Below, piece after piece: positions 48,387 through 56,931 of a stretch of DNA of 64,000 bases. Location of the stretch: positions 17,808 through 81,807 of IMG/VR virus record IMGVR_UViG_3300025889_000092. One strand, written 5' to 3'. This stretch comes from a virus. Under the pieces are notes generated by a model that ran no database searches, was not told the origin of the DNA, and saw only the letters and a list, made by a program, of their open reading frames with translations. The position numbers and the translations under genes were made by a program. Each line of letters opens with the position of its first letter. Within the stretch, counting starts at the first letter, position 1.

Positions 48387-48927
48387 AATTAAGGTGTCTG
48401 TAAATGGTTGAGCGATGGACCTTTAGTGCCTCGGCTATTTGCCCCACTGGAGCGCCTTGGCCACGGTACGCTAGGAGCAGTTTCCTGTCGCCGCAAGAAA
48501 GTTTGGCATTTTTTCCATTTACATAGGTGAAATGATATGGGTTGACGCATTTGGCACATTTACAAGTGCTCTTGGTTGTCAGATCATCTTTGGGTATATC
48601 TAAATACTTCAACTGGAGCGTCCGGACATATATCCTTGTTCCAAACAAGTACACACACGGAGATTCATTTGCTGACGGACCGTCCCATAAAAAACACTCC
48701 TTCGGGCTGAAATCGTTAAAAGCTAATCGTTTGAAAAGTTCGGAAATGTAACAACTCTTTTTTTCCTTATAACTAAGACTGAAACTTTCCCCTCCCAAAG
48801 CCCGACAAATATCCGCAGCCTGAGCTTGCGCGTGGTTTGAGTCGAGGGAAGAAACTGAAAGCTCGACCTTTCTTCCTTTTCGGGTTACCGCGAGGCAGTG
48901 TTCTTCAATAGATGTCGTTTGGCTCAA
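48352..48927 (-). CDS. CVNPxH zinc-knuckle protein with C-terminal HTH
   Basis: 191 residues. KSTCKCAKCVNPYHFTYVNG (near 118-140) has the same C-x-C-x-x-C-V-N-P-x-H knuckle as the 19949 and 21015 products. It is followed by KLLLAYRGQGAPVGQIAEAL and KVHRSTIYRHLNY, a clear HTH of the Hin/Tn3 resolvase-recognition type. No nuclease catalytic residues are obvious. Likely a transcription regulator located in front of the ssb gene, with which it is coupled. Confidence 0.6.
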   Translation of the reverse strand: MSQTTSIEEHCLAVTRKGRKVELSVSSLDSNHAQAQAADICRALGGESFSLSYKEKKSCYISELFKRLAFNDFSPKECFLWDGPSANESPCVYLFGTRIYVRTLQLKYLDIPKDDLTTKSTCKCAKCVNPYHFTYVNGKNAKLSCGDRKLLLAYRGQGAPVGQIAEALKVHRSTIYRHLNYERLSSRIEGD

Positions 48928-49054
48928 ATTCTTCCGCCGCTTCTAGTAGGAGAAAGCGTAGGTTATTTTTGCCTGTAACGGCTTTAGACAGCCTTAAAAG
49001 TTTTGTGCCGATTTTAAGCCTGAGTCTATCGACCTGAAGTGCTAGAACTTTCAT
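48905..49054 (-). CDS. 49-residue hypothetical protein
   Basis: ATG at 49054 reading to TGA 48905-48907. The peptide MKVLALQVDRLRLKIGTKLL then RLSKAVTGKN is basic and amphipathic. It overlaps both neighbours (29 bases upstream, 23 downstream), consistent with the tight packing of this operon. No family recognised. Confidence 0.4.
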   Translation of the reverse strand: MKVLALQVDRLRLKIGTKLLRLSKAVTGKNNLRFLLLEAAEEFEPNDIY

Positions 49055-49247
49055 CGGTCTTCTCAGCTTGTTGCTGTACCGCCTTAAGTGTACTGAGATA
49101 TTGCTCTTGGAACGATTTTTGTTTCGGCGTGAACATCGTACGTAGATCTGCGAATCGGCGTTTTAATTCCGACTCTCCAAGATATTCGCGTTGCTCCTCA
49201 GAAACTAAAGGGCGATAAAAGATATCGCCCGCATAGCGTGCTGCCAT
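49026..49247 (-). CDS. Small hypothetical protein (MAARYAGD)
   Basis: 73 residues. Opens MAARYAGDIFYRPLVSEEQR and continues helical, Gln/Lys/Glu-rich. The start MA-x-R-[FY]-AG is also that of the upstream protein (MAFRFAGELPLTGYV), so the two may share a targeting or binding N-terminus. Start overlaps the upstream stop by one base (TAATG). Confidence 0.5.
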   Translation of the reverse strand: MAARYAGDIFYRPLVSEEQREYLGESELKRRFADLRTMFTPKQKSFQEQYLSTLKAVQQQAEKTDESSSTSGR

Positions 49248-50107
49248 TACATACCTTTCAGGTAAGATTCGTAGTAAGCGCGGAAGGGATCGCTCTTGTT
49301 AACGAAGCTTGCAGCTCGGTAACCGCCACCGTACTCAGGCGTTTGTTTGCCGTAGAACTGACCACGACCACCCGCGATTTCGTTCGCGACCTGACCGATT
49401 GCGGTCAGATTGGTAGCTTCGCCGCCGGGACGATAGAAAGCTTTAGCTTCGATGATGCGACGACCAAAGTCAGCCGGATCATAGAAAGCTTCGCCGAACT
49501 TCTGGTTCACAAAAGCCGAGTAATCCGCGACGTTATCTGCTCCTTTTTTGATATCAGTCCCGGTGGTGGCGTAGGGTTCGAAACCTGCTCCTCGAGCCGC
49601 AGTGTAGAAGCGCTCGATATCTTTACCGTAGTCGTTTCCGGTTTGCAGATCCTGATACAGGGGCTCAAAAAGCTTGTTATAGGTTGTTTGATCTTTGACT
49701 TGCACGTCGCCAATAGCCCGTGCCAGGAGCTGGTTAGCCTTACCGACTGCTTCCTGTGAGGTCAGGTTTGCAAACGGATCTTCCTGGTAAGTGACTTTAT
49801 GAGGGACGTAACTAGCACGAGGAGTCAGTGTGGGCTCAGTCGGTGTGGTCGGTTCGGGGGTAGTGGTTTCTCCGCCAGTCGTCGCGCCGACGCCGCCGAT
49901 GTTGCCCATAGTGCCGGTGTTAGCAACTGCACCGGTTACGGTCTGGATGGGGTTGTTTTCAATATTCACATAGTTACCCATACCGTATCCGCCGCCATAC
50001 ACTTCTTCTCCCATCTCGGACTCTCTGCCTAAGCGACCCCCTCGAGAACCCTTTGCGCTACGCACATATCCCGTCAAGGGGAGTTCACCAGCAAAACGAA
50101 AAGCCAC
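49247..50107 (-). CDS. Hypothetical protein, Gly/Thr-rich, virion-like
   Basis: 286 residues. N-terminal MAFRFAGELPLTGYV, then a Gly/Thr/Pro-rich disordered part (GETTTPEPTTPTEPTLTPRA) and a helical C-terminal domain with many Tyr (PFANLTSQEAVGKANQLLAR). C-biased codons and low Lys suggest an abundant protein. Although placed in the replication block it has the texture of structural proteins; no family recognised. Confidence 0.5.
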   Translation of the reverse strand: MAFRFAGELPLTGYVRSAKGSRGGRLGRESEMGEEVYGGGYGMGNYVNIENNPIQTVTGAVANTGTMGNIGGVGATTGGETTTPEPTTPTEPTLTPRASYVPHKVTYQEDPFANLTSQEAVGKANQLLARAIGDVQVKDQTTYNKLFEPLYQDLQTGNDYGKDIERFYTAARGAGFEPYATTGTDIKKGADNVADYSAFVNQKFGEAFYDPADFGRRIIEAKAFYRPGGEATNLTAIGQVANEIAGGRGQFYGKQTPEYGGGYRAASFVNKSDPFRAYYESYLKGM

Positions 50108-50144
50108 GGGATTGGATCTAAGTCTGTTCTTATTTTATAGCAGT

Positions 50145-50654
50145 TTATTTATTGAACGCATTAGCTTCTACAAAAAATCTTTGAAGCGAATGACCGCGTT
50201 TTATGACCATGTCCAGGGTCTTTAAACGCAGGTTTGCCTCTTCGTACGAAGGATAAATTTTTGCTTGCTCTCTTTGTTTTACGTAGTCTGTAATGCTACC
50301 AGGGCTTTTTGCGTCTGCGACAAAACACCCCGTGGGACTGATGATAACCCACGCTTCTCGAAACCTTAAGTTGGTTATCGAGGCCATTTCGGCTTCGGTG
50401 TACAAACGGACATTTCGAACTATTTTAAATGGTTTATTGTTTTTCTCACGCTTTTCGGATTTCTTAATGTACGCTTCGATTTTATGTTTTTTCTTGAGCG
50501 CTCGTGCGCTATTACTGGCTTTTAAAGGGGATTCAAAGCTTTCAGAGGTCAGATAAATCTCATTCTCACCTGTTACGGCACCGTGATAGGTCCCGTTTAT
50601 TCGGATAGCAAAGACCTCTTTGTCCGGATCTTTCAGAATGCTTACAAAGTCCAT
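50145..50654 (-). CDS. Hypothetical protein, 169 residues
   Basis: Lys-rich. SFESPLKASNSARALKKKHK, IEAYIKKSEKREKNN, and a beta part ISPTGCFVADAKSPGS. Ends LQRFFVEANAFNK. Four bases separate it from the polymerase stop, so it is translated with polA. No family recognised. Confidence 0.5.
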   Translation of the reverse strand: MDFVSILKDPDKEVFAIRINGTYHGAVTGENEIYLTSESFESPLKASNSARALKKKHKIEAYIKKSEKREKNNKPFKIVRNVRLYTEAEMASITNLRFREAWVIISPTGCFVADAKSPGSITDYVKQREQAKIYPSYEEANLRLKTLDMVIKRGHSLQRFFVEANAFNK

Positions 50655-50657
50655 TAG

Positions 50658-52553
50658 TTACTTAGACGCCCATGAACTACCTACGCTTGCATCAGCTGAT
50701 GCTGGGACAGACTTTAACACGACTTCAGCAGCACTGATCATTGCGTCCTCGAGAATTTTTTTATAGTCTTCTGCGAGATCTTCACGGACCTCAAGGACGA
50801 TCTCATCATGCACACAAGCTACTAAATGAACATCTTCTTTAAGGTGTTCGTTTAAACGCGCTATCGCGATTTTAAGGATATCTGCGCCTGATCCTTGAAT
50901 AAGAGTGTTTGCGCTGCACATCATGGTTGCGTCGTCGTAACTAAGAAGTCTTCTTCGCCCGCAAGCCGTGCGCGTGTATGCCCAACCGTCGTTTACAAGG
51001 GCAGCTCGTTCCTGGTGCCACCCACGCAGTCTCGGATAGGCACTGTGGAAAGCAGCGTGGGCAACCTTAGCTTCTGAGAGAGTCAGCATCTTGCCGCTCT
51101 GGGCAGCGTACGTCTTGTATTTCCTAAACCCCATTCCGTACAGCAACGCAAAGTTCAGAGTCTTTCCGTCTTGACGTTCCTCTTTCGTGACTTCGGACAA
51201 ATCTTTTTTGTAAATCAAACTCGCTGTCATTGTGTGTAAGTCGATGCCGTTTATAAACGCCTGTTTCATTTGAGGTATGTTAATTAGCTCTGCACCAAGC
51301 CTTAGCTCAATCTGCGCCCAGTCGCAGATAACTAACTTGTAGCCTTCGGCAGCAACAAAGCACTCCCTAAAATCTTTTGAACGAGGAATCTGTTGGATGT
51401 TGACTGCAAAAACTGTTTTTTGCTTCGTCTTGCCTGTCTTAGGGGCACCACTGCTCGTGAAGCGACCTGAGTTCGCACCAAACTGGTTGTATCCCGAGTG
51501 GATACGGCAGGTTACTGGGTTGATGTTGTCGATGAGTTTCGTAACATGCTCTAAACGAGTCTCGATCTTTGCTCGCTCTCGATAAAGACGTAGGGTCTCA
51601 TCGTCGCTATCGAACTCGGATAGAGCAATTTGATTCAGCGTGGATTTCCCGGTGTTCGGATCTTCTGGGAGCGCAACGCCTATGGCGGTGAAGGCACTAA
51701 CCACTTGGGTTGGGGAGCCAGGGTTGAAATCCTTTTTAGGTCTTTTGCCTACAGAGATTGCACCGTTTGGATCACGAGGAAGTTTTTGTTCCTCGGGCAA
51801 CCTCGAATCCAACTGACTTACAAACTGGTGGGTTTTGCTGTTGAGGTTCTCTTGGATAGCATTTTTCAACGCTTTGAGTTTCTCGATGTCTACCCCGAAA
51901 CCTCTGTAGCACATTCGTGCTACTGGCCTAACGCATTGAGATTCAATACTGTAAAGCTCTAAAAGACTTTCTTCTTTCAGCTCAGCCAGTTGTGCTGCGG
52001 CGATTCGAGGAAGAATGTCAACGTCGATTGCTGCATACTCGATTTGCTCTTCCGTGAGATCCTCTATGCTCCAGTCTGTAAGGCGCTGCTCCTTACTAAG
52101 ATCTACATCTAACCACCGCTTTACAGCAGCCTGAAGCGAGCAGGAAACGTCTGCAAAGTAAATCTTTTTTGCCTGTGGAGATACACGCTTCTCCTTGAAT
52201 CCAGCGCGTAGGACACGTTCTGCTATGTAGGTGTCGAAGATTTTCCCTTTGAAATCAATGTCCAGATAGAGCAGGAACTGCAGGTCGAAGTTAAGATTAT
52301 GCCCCACGATCATTTCGCGGGTTTCTATCAACTCTTTAAGTTTGATTTTTTCGTTGTACTTAAATAAATCGAAAACATAAACTGTTCGATCTTCGACAGT
52401 GGGGTCCGCTGTGCAGAGCTGAAGCAGCCTTGGCTTGGCGATCCCGGCTTGAAGCCCAGTGGTTTCGAAGTCTAGACAGACTTTTGGGAACTCCTGAAGT
52501 TCTTTAACAGCGCCTCTGAACTCGGTCTCGTTCTTGATGTAGAAGATATTCAT
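50658..52553 (-). CDS. polA: DNA polymerase, family A, with 3'-5' exonuclease
   Basis: 631 residues. The exonuclease domain has D28-x-E30 in CLDFETTGL and VGHNLNFDLQFLL. Polymerase motifs: A = ICDWAQIELRLGA near 410, B = RQDGKTLNFALLYGMG near 470, C = HLVACVHDEIVLEV near 580. In motif B the residue four after the catalytic Lys is Phe (the E. coli F762 position), the standard form linked to strong ddNTP discrimination. No 5'-3' exonuclease domain. Acts with the PrimPol-helicase and SSB as replicative polymerase. A terminator-like hairpin lies immediately before its start. Confidence 0.92.
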   Translation of the reverse strand: MNIFYIKNETEFRGAVKELQEFPKVCLDFETTGLQAGIAKPRLLQLCTADPTVEDRTVYVFDLFKYNEKIKLKELIETREMIVGHNLNFDLQFLLYLDIDFKGKIFDTYIAERVLRAGFKEKRVSPQAKKIYFADVSCSLQAAVKRWLDVDLSKEQRLTDWSIEDLTEEQIEYAAIDVDILPRIAAAQLAELKEESLLELYSIESQCVRPVARMCYRGFGVDIEKLKALKNAIQENLNSKTHQFVSQLDSRLPEEQKLPRDPNGAISVGKRPKKDFNPGSPTQVVSAFTAIGVALPEDPNTGKSTLNQIALSEFDSDDETLRLYRERAKIETRLEHVTKLIDNINPVTCRIHSGYNQFGANSGRFTSSGAPKTGKTKQKTVFAVNIQQIPRSKDFRECFVAAEGYKLVICDWAQIELRLGAELINIPQMKQAFINGIDLHTMTASLIYKKDLSEVTKEERQDGKTLNFALLYGMGFRKYKTYAAQSGKMLTLSEAKVAHAAFHSAYPRLRGWHQERAALVNDGWAYTRTACGRRRLLSYDDATMMCSANTLIQGSGADILKIAIARLNEHLKEDVHLVACVHDEIVLEVREDLAEDYKKILEDAMISAAEVVLKSVPASADASVGSSWASK

Positions 52554-52555
52554 GG

Positions 52556-52583
52556 AAAAAAAAGGCCTTCCTTTCGGAAGGCT
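52556..52583 (-). terminator. Terminator directly in front of polA
   Basis: In the minus direction GCCTTCC-GAAA-GGAAGGC is followed by eight T residues that run right up to the polA ATG (52553), only two bases away. A purine-rich GGAAGG that could serve as ribosome site lies inside the stem. Confidence 0.7.
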
Positions 52584-52612
52584 GGATCATCCGTGGAGGT
52601 AGTGTAACAGCG

Positions 52613-53398
52613 TTACGCTGCGCGTCGACTGCGATAGAACGTTTCGATGTAGTTGGGCAGGTCAGCCCACAACGAAACAACCGCCGTGGCATTCTCAGTA
52701 GCCCGAATGCGGTAGAAGATCCGGCTCATAGTACCTTTATTACTGTTTTCGTTCGTCGGGCTCACGGATACCAGACTTTTTTGTTCGATCAAGTTGTTCT
52801 GTACACACCAAATCAGACCCTGACGGAGTCCTATGTACAGAGGCGAAACGTGGAAAGTATCTTTCCGTTCAACATCTTTTGAATTGTCTACAGGTTCCAG
52901 ACCCTCGCGAGTTCGAATAAAGCCCTTGAATACCACCGAGTCTTTAGGAATTGCTTTCTGTTTGTCGAGCTCGTTTACTAACCGTACGGCAAGCTCTCGC
53001 ATTGTTGTCCACTCGTGTTCACTTGTTTCCATAAGCAGAGCAGCAGCTCCTACAGCCCAGTACGAGGAGCTCTTGTTCAGAGTCTCGATAATGTCCTCAG
53101 CCTCGAGAACTTTTACTGGCTTCTGTGTTTTGTAGCCCCTCTTAATTTTCCGAGAGTTGTCTACACTCGATTTTTTGGGAGTCGGGTTGGAGATTTTGAA
53201 AGCCAGGGAAGCCAAATCGGGGATTCGCTTTTCGACGGCCAGTTCAAACAGCGTTCGTCCGTCAAGGACCTTAAGGTCGATGACCTTCTCGAGGTCAATT
53301 GGGAAGCACTCTTTGTCGGAACCTTTGGTTGCTTTCAGAAGAGCGGCAGCTTCTTCCTTCTCAATGGGTGTTCCTTGGAGTAAAAATTGGAAGTTCAT
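52613..53398 (-). CDS. Hypothetical protein, 261 residues
   Basis: From ATG 53398 (MNFQFLLQGTPIEKEEAAAL). N-terminal helical region with ankyrin-like texture (VLDGRTLFELAVEKRIPDLA), a Lys-rich linker, and a C-terminal part TFHVSPLYIGLRQGLIWCVQ that looks like a winged-helix or related DNA-binding fold. No family recognised. It lies upstream of polA in the same direction but is separated by the terminator. Confidence 0.5.
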   Translation of the reverse strand: MNFQFLLQGTPIEKEEAAALLKATKGSDKECFPIDLEKVIDLKVLDGRTLFELAVEKRIPDLASLAFKISNPTPKKSSVDNSRKIKRGYKTQKPVKVLEAEDIIETLNKSSSYWAVGAAALLMETSEHEWTTMRELAVRLVNELDKQKAIPKDSVVFKGFIRTREGLEPVDNSKDVERKDTFHVSPLYIGLRQGLIWCVQNNLIEQKSLVSVSPTNENSNKGTMSRIFYRIRATENATAVVSLWADLPNYIETFYRSRRAA

Positions 53399-53505
53399 CT
53401 TTAAAAGATGTGTGCATGTCAAGGGTACCGAGACCTCATTGAGAAGCAATACGCGTATATTTTTATTTAAGGTTTCTGTCCCCTCTGCTCTCTACCTCGG
53501 TTCAA

Positions 53506-53925
53506 TCATCGAACAACGAGGTGGACATTGCTGCACCACTCAGAGATGTCGTAGCTTATCTCCTGGCAAAGGTCATAAATATCAGTGTCAGAGAAGAACA
53601 GCTCTTTTTGTAAAGATGCCACAGGGGTATCACCGAAGTTGTGCTTGAGATAAGCGGATACCCATAGCCCAACTTCGTAAAATTCTGTCTCCATAAACAA
53701 ATCCTTACTGTTGTGCTTAGCTTTGATTACGGAGAAGACCATAGTTTTTGGTATGTATAAGATGCGCGACCCGTAAAAAGTGTAAGTATCTTTTACTCTT
53801 GCGCTTACATGATTATCCAGAGATTTCTTTAAACACCTAAATACCCATCCCGCAAGGCGTTCAAAATCAGTATCGTCTTCGCAATACTCCTTTAAAAGTT
53901 CTTGCAGGACTGTATCTACACCCAT
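53506..53925 (-). CDS. Hypothetical protein, 139 residues
   Basis: From ATG 53925, one base after the upstream TAA. Helical, with aromatic-rich end (FFSDTDIYDLCQEISYDISE). No family recognised. It follows the 75-residue gene and the MoxR/VWA operon. Confidence 0.5.
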   Translation of the reverse strand: MGVDTVLQELLKEYCEDDTDFERLAGWVFRCLKKSLDNHVSARVKDTYTFYGSRILYIPKTMVFSVIKAKHNSKDLFMETEFYEVGLWVSAYLKHNFGDTPVASLQKELFFSDTDIYDLCQEISYDISEWCSNVHLVVR

Positions 53926-53926
53926 T

Positions 53927-54154
53927 TTATACCCACACCCCCTGTGGGCTAACTCGGGTCCACTTGGCTTCTCCGTTAATTCTGCCGTTGCATACAAACA
54001 TTTCGTTTGTGTCCGGGCTCATCCAGATTGAACCTATAAGACTGTCTTTAGGTAAATGGCTTAGGTCTTCAGTTGGACTTTGCCGTTGTTCGTATTCGTT
54101 TTGAATACGTCTAATTTCGTCGCCGGGGTCAGCGGGTTTCTCGTTGTTAATCAT
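53927..54154 (-). CDS. Small hypothetical protein, 75 residues
   Basis: Overlaps the VWA stop as ATGA, so coupled to it. Acidic, with a small beta part DSLIGSIWMSPDTNEMFVCN then GRINGEAKWTRVSPQGVWV. The last strand pattern resembles fibre-type domains but is too short to call. No family recognised. Confidence 0.5.
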   Translation of the reverse strand: MINNEKPADPGDEIRRIQNEYEQRQSPTEDLSHLPKDSLIGSIWMSPDTNEMFVCNGRINGEAKWTRVSPQGVWV

Positions 54155-55695
54155 CTGATGCTCTTCTGAACAGCCTCTACGGTAGCTTCGGGGTTTGAGA
54201 GATTCACAGAAAAAACTTCATCGCTAATTTTTGTACATACAAGGGGGACCGCAGAGTTAATGCAGATCGTCGACCATTGTAAACCGTGCTCACGTTTGTA
54301 GACGTTCAACCGCTTTACAAAGTTATCGTGTATTTCGGCATTACCGTCTGTTATTAAAAGGACATCGGCGTTGGGTTCGATTCGAGCGTGATCGAGCGCG
54401 TGGGCGATGACTGCATTAAAACTTGTGCCTCCCCCCAACGTCCAGCATGCGACGAAGTCAAGTAACTCGGAGTTGTTTTTACGACTTTTGTCGAGACTTA
54501 CAGACATGTCGATCTTGGTGTCGAACAGATGAATCTCAATATCTCTGTTCTCTTTCATAGCATGTTCAGCAACTACAAAGGTAATCGCTTTACTCCAGAG
54601 CTCGCTCTCCCCTCCCATAGAACCTGAAGCGTCGACATAGAGGATTATCGGACCTTTACCTACGTCCTTTCTGTGTGCTTTAAAGTCCTTTGTTAATAGA
54701 GACTTCTGAGTGTACTTTAGGGCGAAAAGAGCTTTTCCTTCTTCCGATCCAGCTAAAGCTAACTCTGCGGGAAAAGTCTTTGTGACATCATCGCTGAAAA
54801 TTGCTCCACTAATACTCTCGTAATTAGATCTTATTTTCCGGGCTTTCTTACGTTCCTCCCATATTCTGCGAAGAGCCCCGAGTTTCTTTACGAGACTTTT
54901 TAAGCTCTTGTTGCTTTCAAGTTTTTTAGCGAGAGTTTTCTTTTGTTCTAAATCAAGTTTCTTCTCTTTTGTTCCTGGGGTGGAGCCCCACAGTGAGGAG
55001 ATAGCATCCTGAATAGAGTCGCTCTGCTTCACCGTGGAGTCCACGATCCTGTGAGAATGTACTTGAAGGTTTTCCTTGGCGTTCTTTATCGCTTCGTTAA
55101 TCGCGTTTACTAGCTCTTTGCCCTTCCTTCTGGCTTCGGTAGCCGCCGATGAGTCACCATTAGCCTGAGCTTTCTTGTATTCCTCTCGGAGTGCTTGGAG
55201 AGCTTGGGCTGAATTAGTCAAAAGCTCAACATCAAAACTTTCATCAAGAATCGAATCCTCGATGACTTTAGATAATTCGTTGAGGATATTTACTGCATTG
55301 TTGCCTGCATTGAACTGATCACCGACGCTTCTTTTTAGAAGCTCGAACCAAGCTGCTGACTGCGTCAGATCGTTCATGATCGAATACCATATTCCGTTCT
55401 CGGGTTTGTACCCTTCAGGAATAGCCGTGGTATCTCCGTCACATATTTTCCTGAAGTAATCTTCATAGGCTTCTTCTGATACTAACCATTTAACGTTGTC
55501 TGCATTGTATAGACGATCAAAGAGTTCCTTGCCAAAGCGAGAAAGCTGTCTGATGTTATACGCATCTACTAAATATTTAACGGTTGGCTTAGCGTCCCGG
55601 ATGAAGTCGTCCCACAAAAAATCAGCAAGGGCTGAACAAGCCAAGGTCAAAGGTTGGTTGTCGAGAATGCGGACAAAGTCAACTTCGGTGTTCAT
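54151..55695 (-). CDS. VWA-domain protein, CoxE/ViaA-like partner of the MoxR ATPase
   Basis: 514 residues from ATG 55695, one base after the MoxR stop. The C-terminal VWA domain has a complete metal site: DASGSMGG (near 352), GGGTSF (near 421) and ITDGNAE (near 446). The N-terminal 350 residues are helical and charged, as in CoxE/CobT/ViaA proteins. VWA proteins of this class work as substrate adaptors or effectors for MoxR AAA+ ATPases. The phage-borne pair therefore likely forms a chaperone-like remodelling complex. Confidence 0.75.
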   Translation of the reverse strand: MNTEVDFVRILDNQPLTLACSALADFLWDDFIRDAKPTVKYLVDAYNIRQLSRFGKELFDRLYNADNVKWLVSEEAYEDYFRKICDGDTTAIPEGYKPENGIWYSIMNDLTQSAAWFELLKRSVGDQFNAGNNAVNILNELSKVIEDSILDESFDVELLTNSAQALQALREEYKKAQANGDSSAATEARRKGKELVNAINEAIKNAKENLQVHSHRIVDSTVKQSDSIQDAISSLWGSTPGTKEKKLDLEQKKTLAKKLESNKSLKSLVKKLGALRRIWEERKKARKIRSNYESISGAIFSDDVTKTFPAELALAGSEEGKALFALKYTQKSLLTKDFKAHRKDVGKGPIILYVDASGSMGGESELWSKAITFVVAEHAMKENRDIEIHLFDTKIDMSVSLDKSRKNNSELLDFVACWTLGGGTSFNAVIAHALDHARIEPNADVLLITDGNAEIHDNFVKRLNVYKREHGLQWSTICINSAVPLVCTKISDEVFSVNLSNPEATVEAVQKSIR

Positions 55696-55696
55696 T

Positions 55697-56884
55697 TCAG
55701 TTACTAATTTCGTTGATTGCCTGAGCAAGGCTTTCGCATTGCTGTTGAATGTTCTGCACTATTTTTACGCCGTTTGCTCTTGTTGTAGCGGAAATTTTAT
55801 ATTGACCTCCGTCCAAAACCTCGGTCGCTTTGTCTCGCACAGTAGAAATATCTCTGTGCCACTTCCTGAGTTGAATGACGTATTCATTCAGGTCGCTGAG
55901 GCCACCCGAGCGGTGCCTGTGGGTAAAAGAGTTTGCTTCCGCCATGATCCCTGCTGCAGCACGCTTGGCATCGCTCAGAGTCTTTTCAGCCGTAGGGACA
56001 ATTTGTTCGAGAACTTCCCGAATCGCTTCTTGATCTTCCCTTTCCTGATACACAATGTGAATCAAGCTCCCGTGCATGTGGGATGGGTGCAGTTCATCAT
56101 CACCTTGAACGAGTGCCCAGGCCCTCAAAAATTTAAGTATTTGTGACCTTCTCCGATCGCTTACGGTGATGTTTCTGCTGCTCAGCATGTCCCAGACTGA
56201 ACCGTAATCATCGAGGAAGCTCTCCGCTACCTTGACTTTATTTACAGCCTCTTGTAGATCCTCAAGATCCTTTAGCGTCAAGTGCTCACCAACCTTTGGT
56301 CGTTCCTCGATCCCCAGGGACCACTGATCGAGTACTCTCTTAGACACGGGCTTGCGGAGCAGCTCAACCGTGGGCCTGAAGAGAAAGCGATCCGCAAAAG
56401 CCTGAAGGGACTCCTCCTCCGGCCAACTGTTTGTCGCGGCAATAATTGATTGGATTGGTGTTTGTATATTCTCCTTACCGTTGTTGAAAGTCCGCTCATT
56501 GAGCAGCGTAAGAAGGGAGTTGAGAATTGCCGAACTTCCCCGGAACAGTTCGTCAAGAAATCCGATGTGAGCAGATGGAAGATACCCCGAGATATCTCGT
56601 GTGTATTCGTCCTTAAGAAGTTTTGTCACTGCGACCGGGCCGAATACTTCGGACGGATCGGTAGTGGGAGTCAGGAGATAACCAAAATAGTTCGCGTTTT
56701 TAATTCCACCACACAAGTTTCGAACTAGATCCGACTTACCTGTACCTGGAACGCCAAGAAGAAAGGCATTCTGCTTACTGAGAAGGGTCGCTAAGAGCCC
56801 ATCAATCACACTTTCCCTTTCCAGCGTGGCAGAGTTTAGAGAGCTTCGGAAGCCTTGAAGCTTTTGAAACAGTTGATCGTTCAT
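55697..56884 (-). CDS. MoxR/RavA-like AAA+ ATPase
   Basis: 395 residues. Walker A GVPGTGKS (44-51), Walker B GFLDEL with F109-E112, sensor-1 stretch IIAATNSWPEEE, and an ADRFLFR arginine region. The order and spacing are those of the MoxR/RavA class of AAA+ ATPases, which form hexamers and partner with VWA proteins. C-terminal 150 residues are helical and mediate partner contacts in relatives. It is followed by the VWA gene with one base between stop and start and preceded, after 47 bases, by the coiled-coil protein gene. Confidence 0.8.
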   Translation of the reverse strand: MNDQLFQKLQGFRSSLNSATLERESVIDGLLATLLSKQNAFLLGVPGTGKSDLVRNLCGGIKNANYFGYLLTPTTDPSEVFGPVAVTKLLKDEYTRDISGYLPSAHIGFLDELFRGSSAILNSLLTLLNERTFNNGKENIQTPIQSIIAATNSWPEEESLQAFADRFLFRPTVELLRKPVSKRVLDQWSLGIEERPKVGEHLTLKDLEDLQEAVNKVKVAESFLDDYGSVWDMLSSRNITVSDRRRSQILKFLRAWALVQGDDELHPSHMHGSLIHIVYQEREDQEAIREVLEQIVPTAEKTLSDAKRAAAGIMAEANSFTHRHRSGGLSDLNEYVIQLRKWHRDISTVRDKATEVLDGGQYKISATTRANGVKIVQNIQQQCESLAQAINEISN

Positions 56885-56931
56885 GGTTTCGAAACGGTGG
56901 TTGGGAAACTTTTGTTCTGTTTGGAGGAAGT

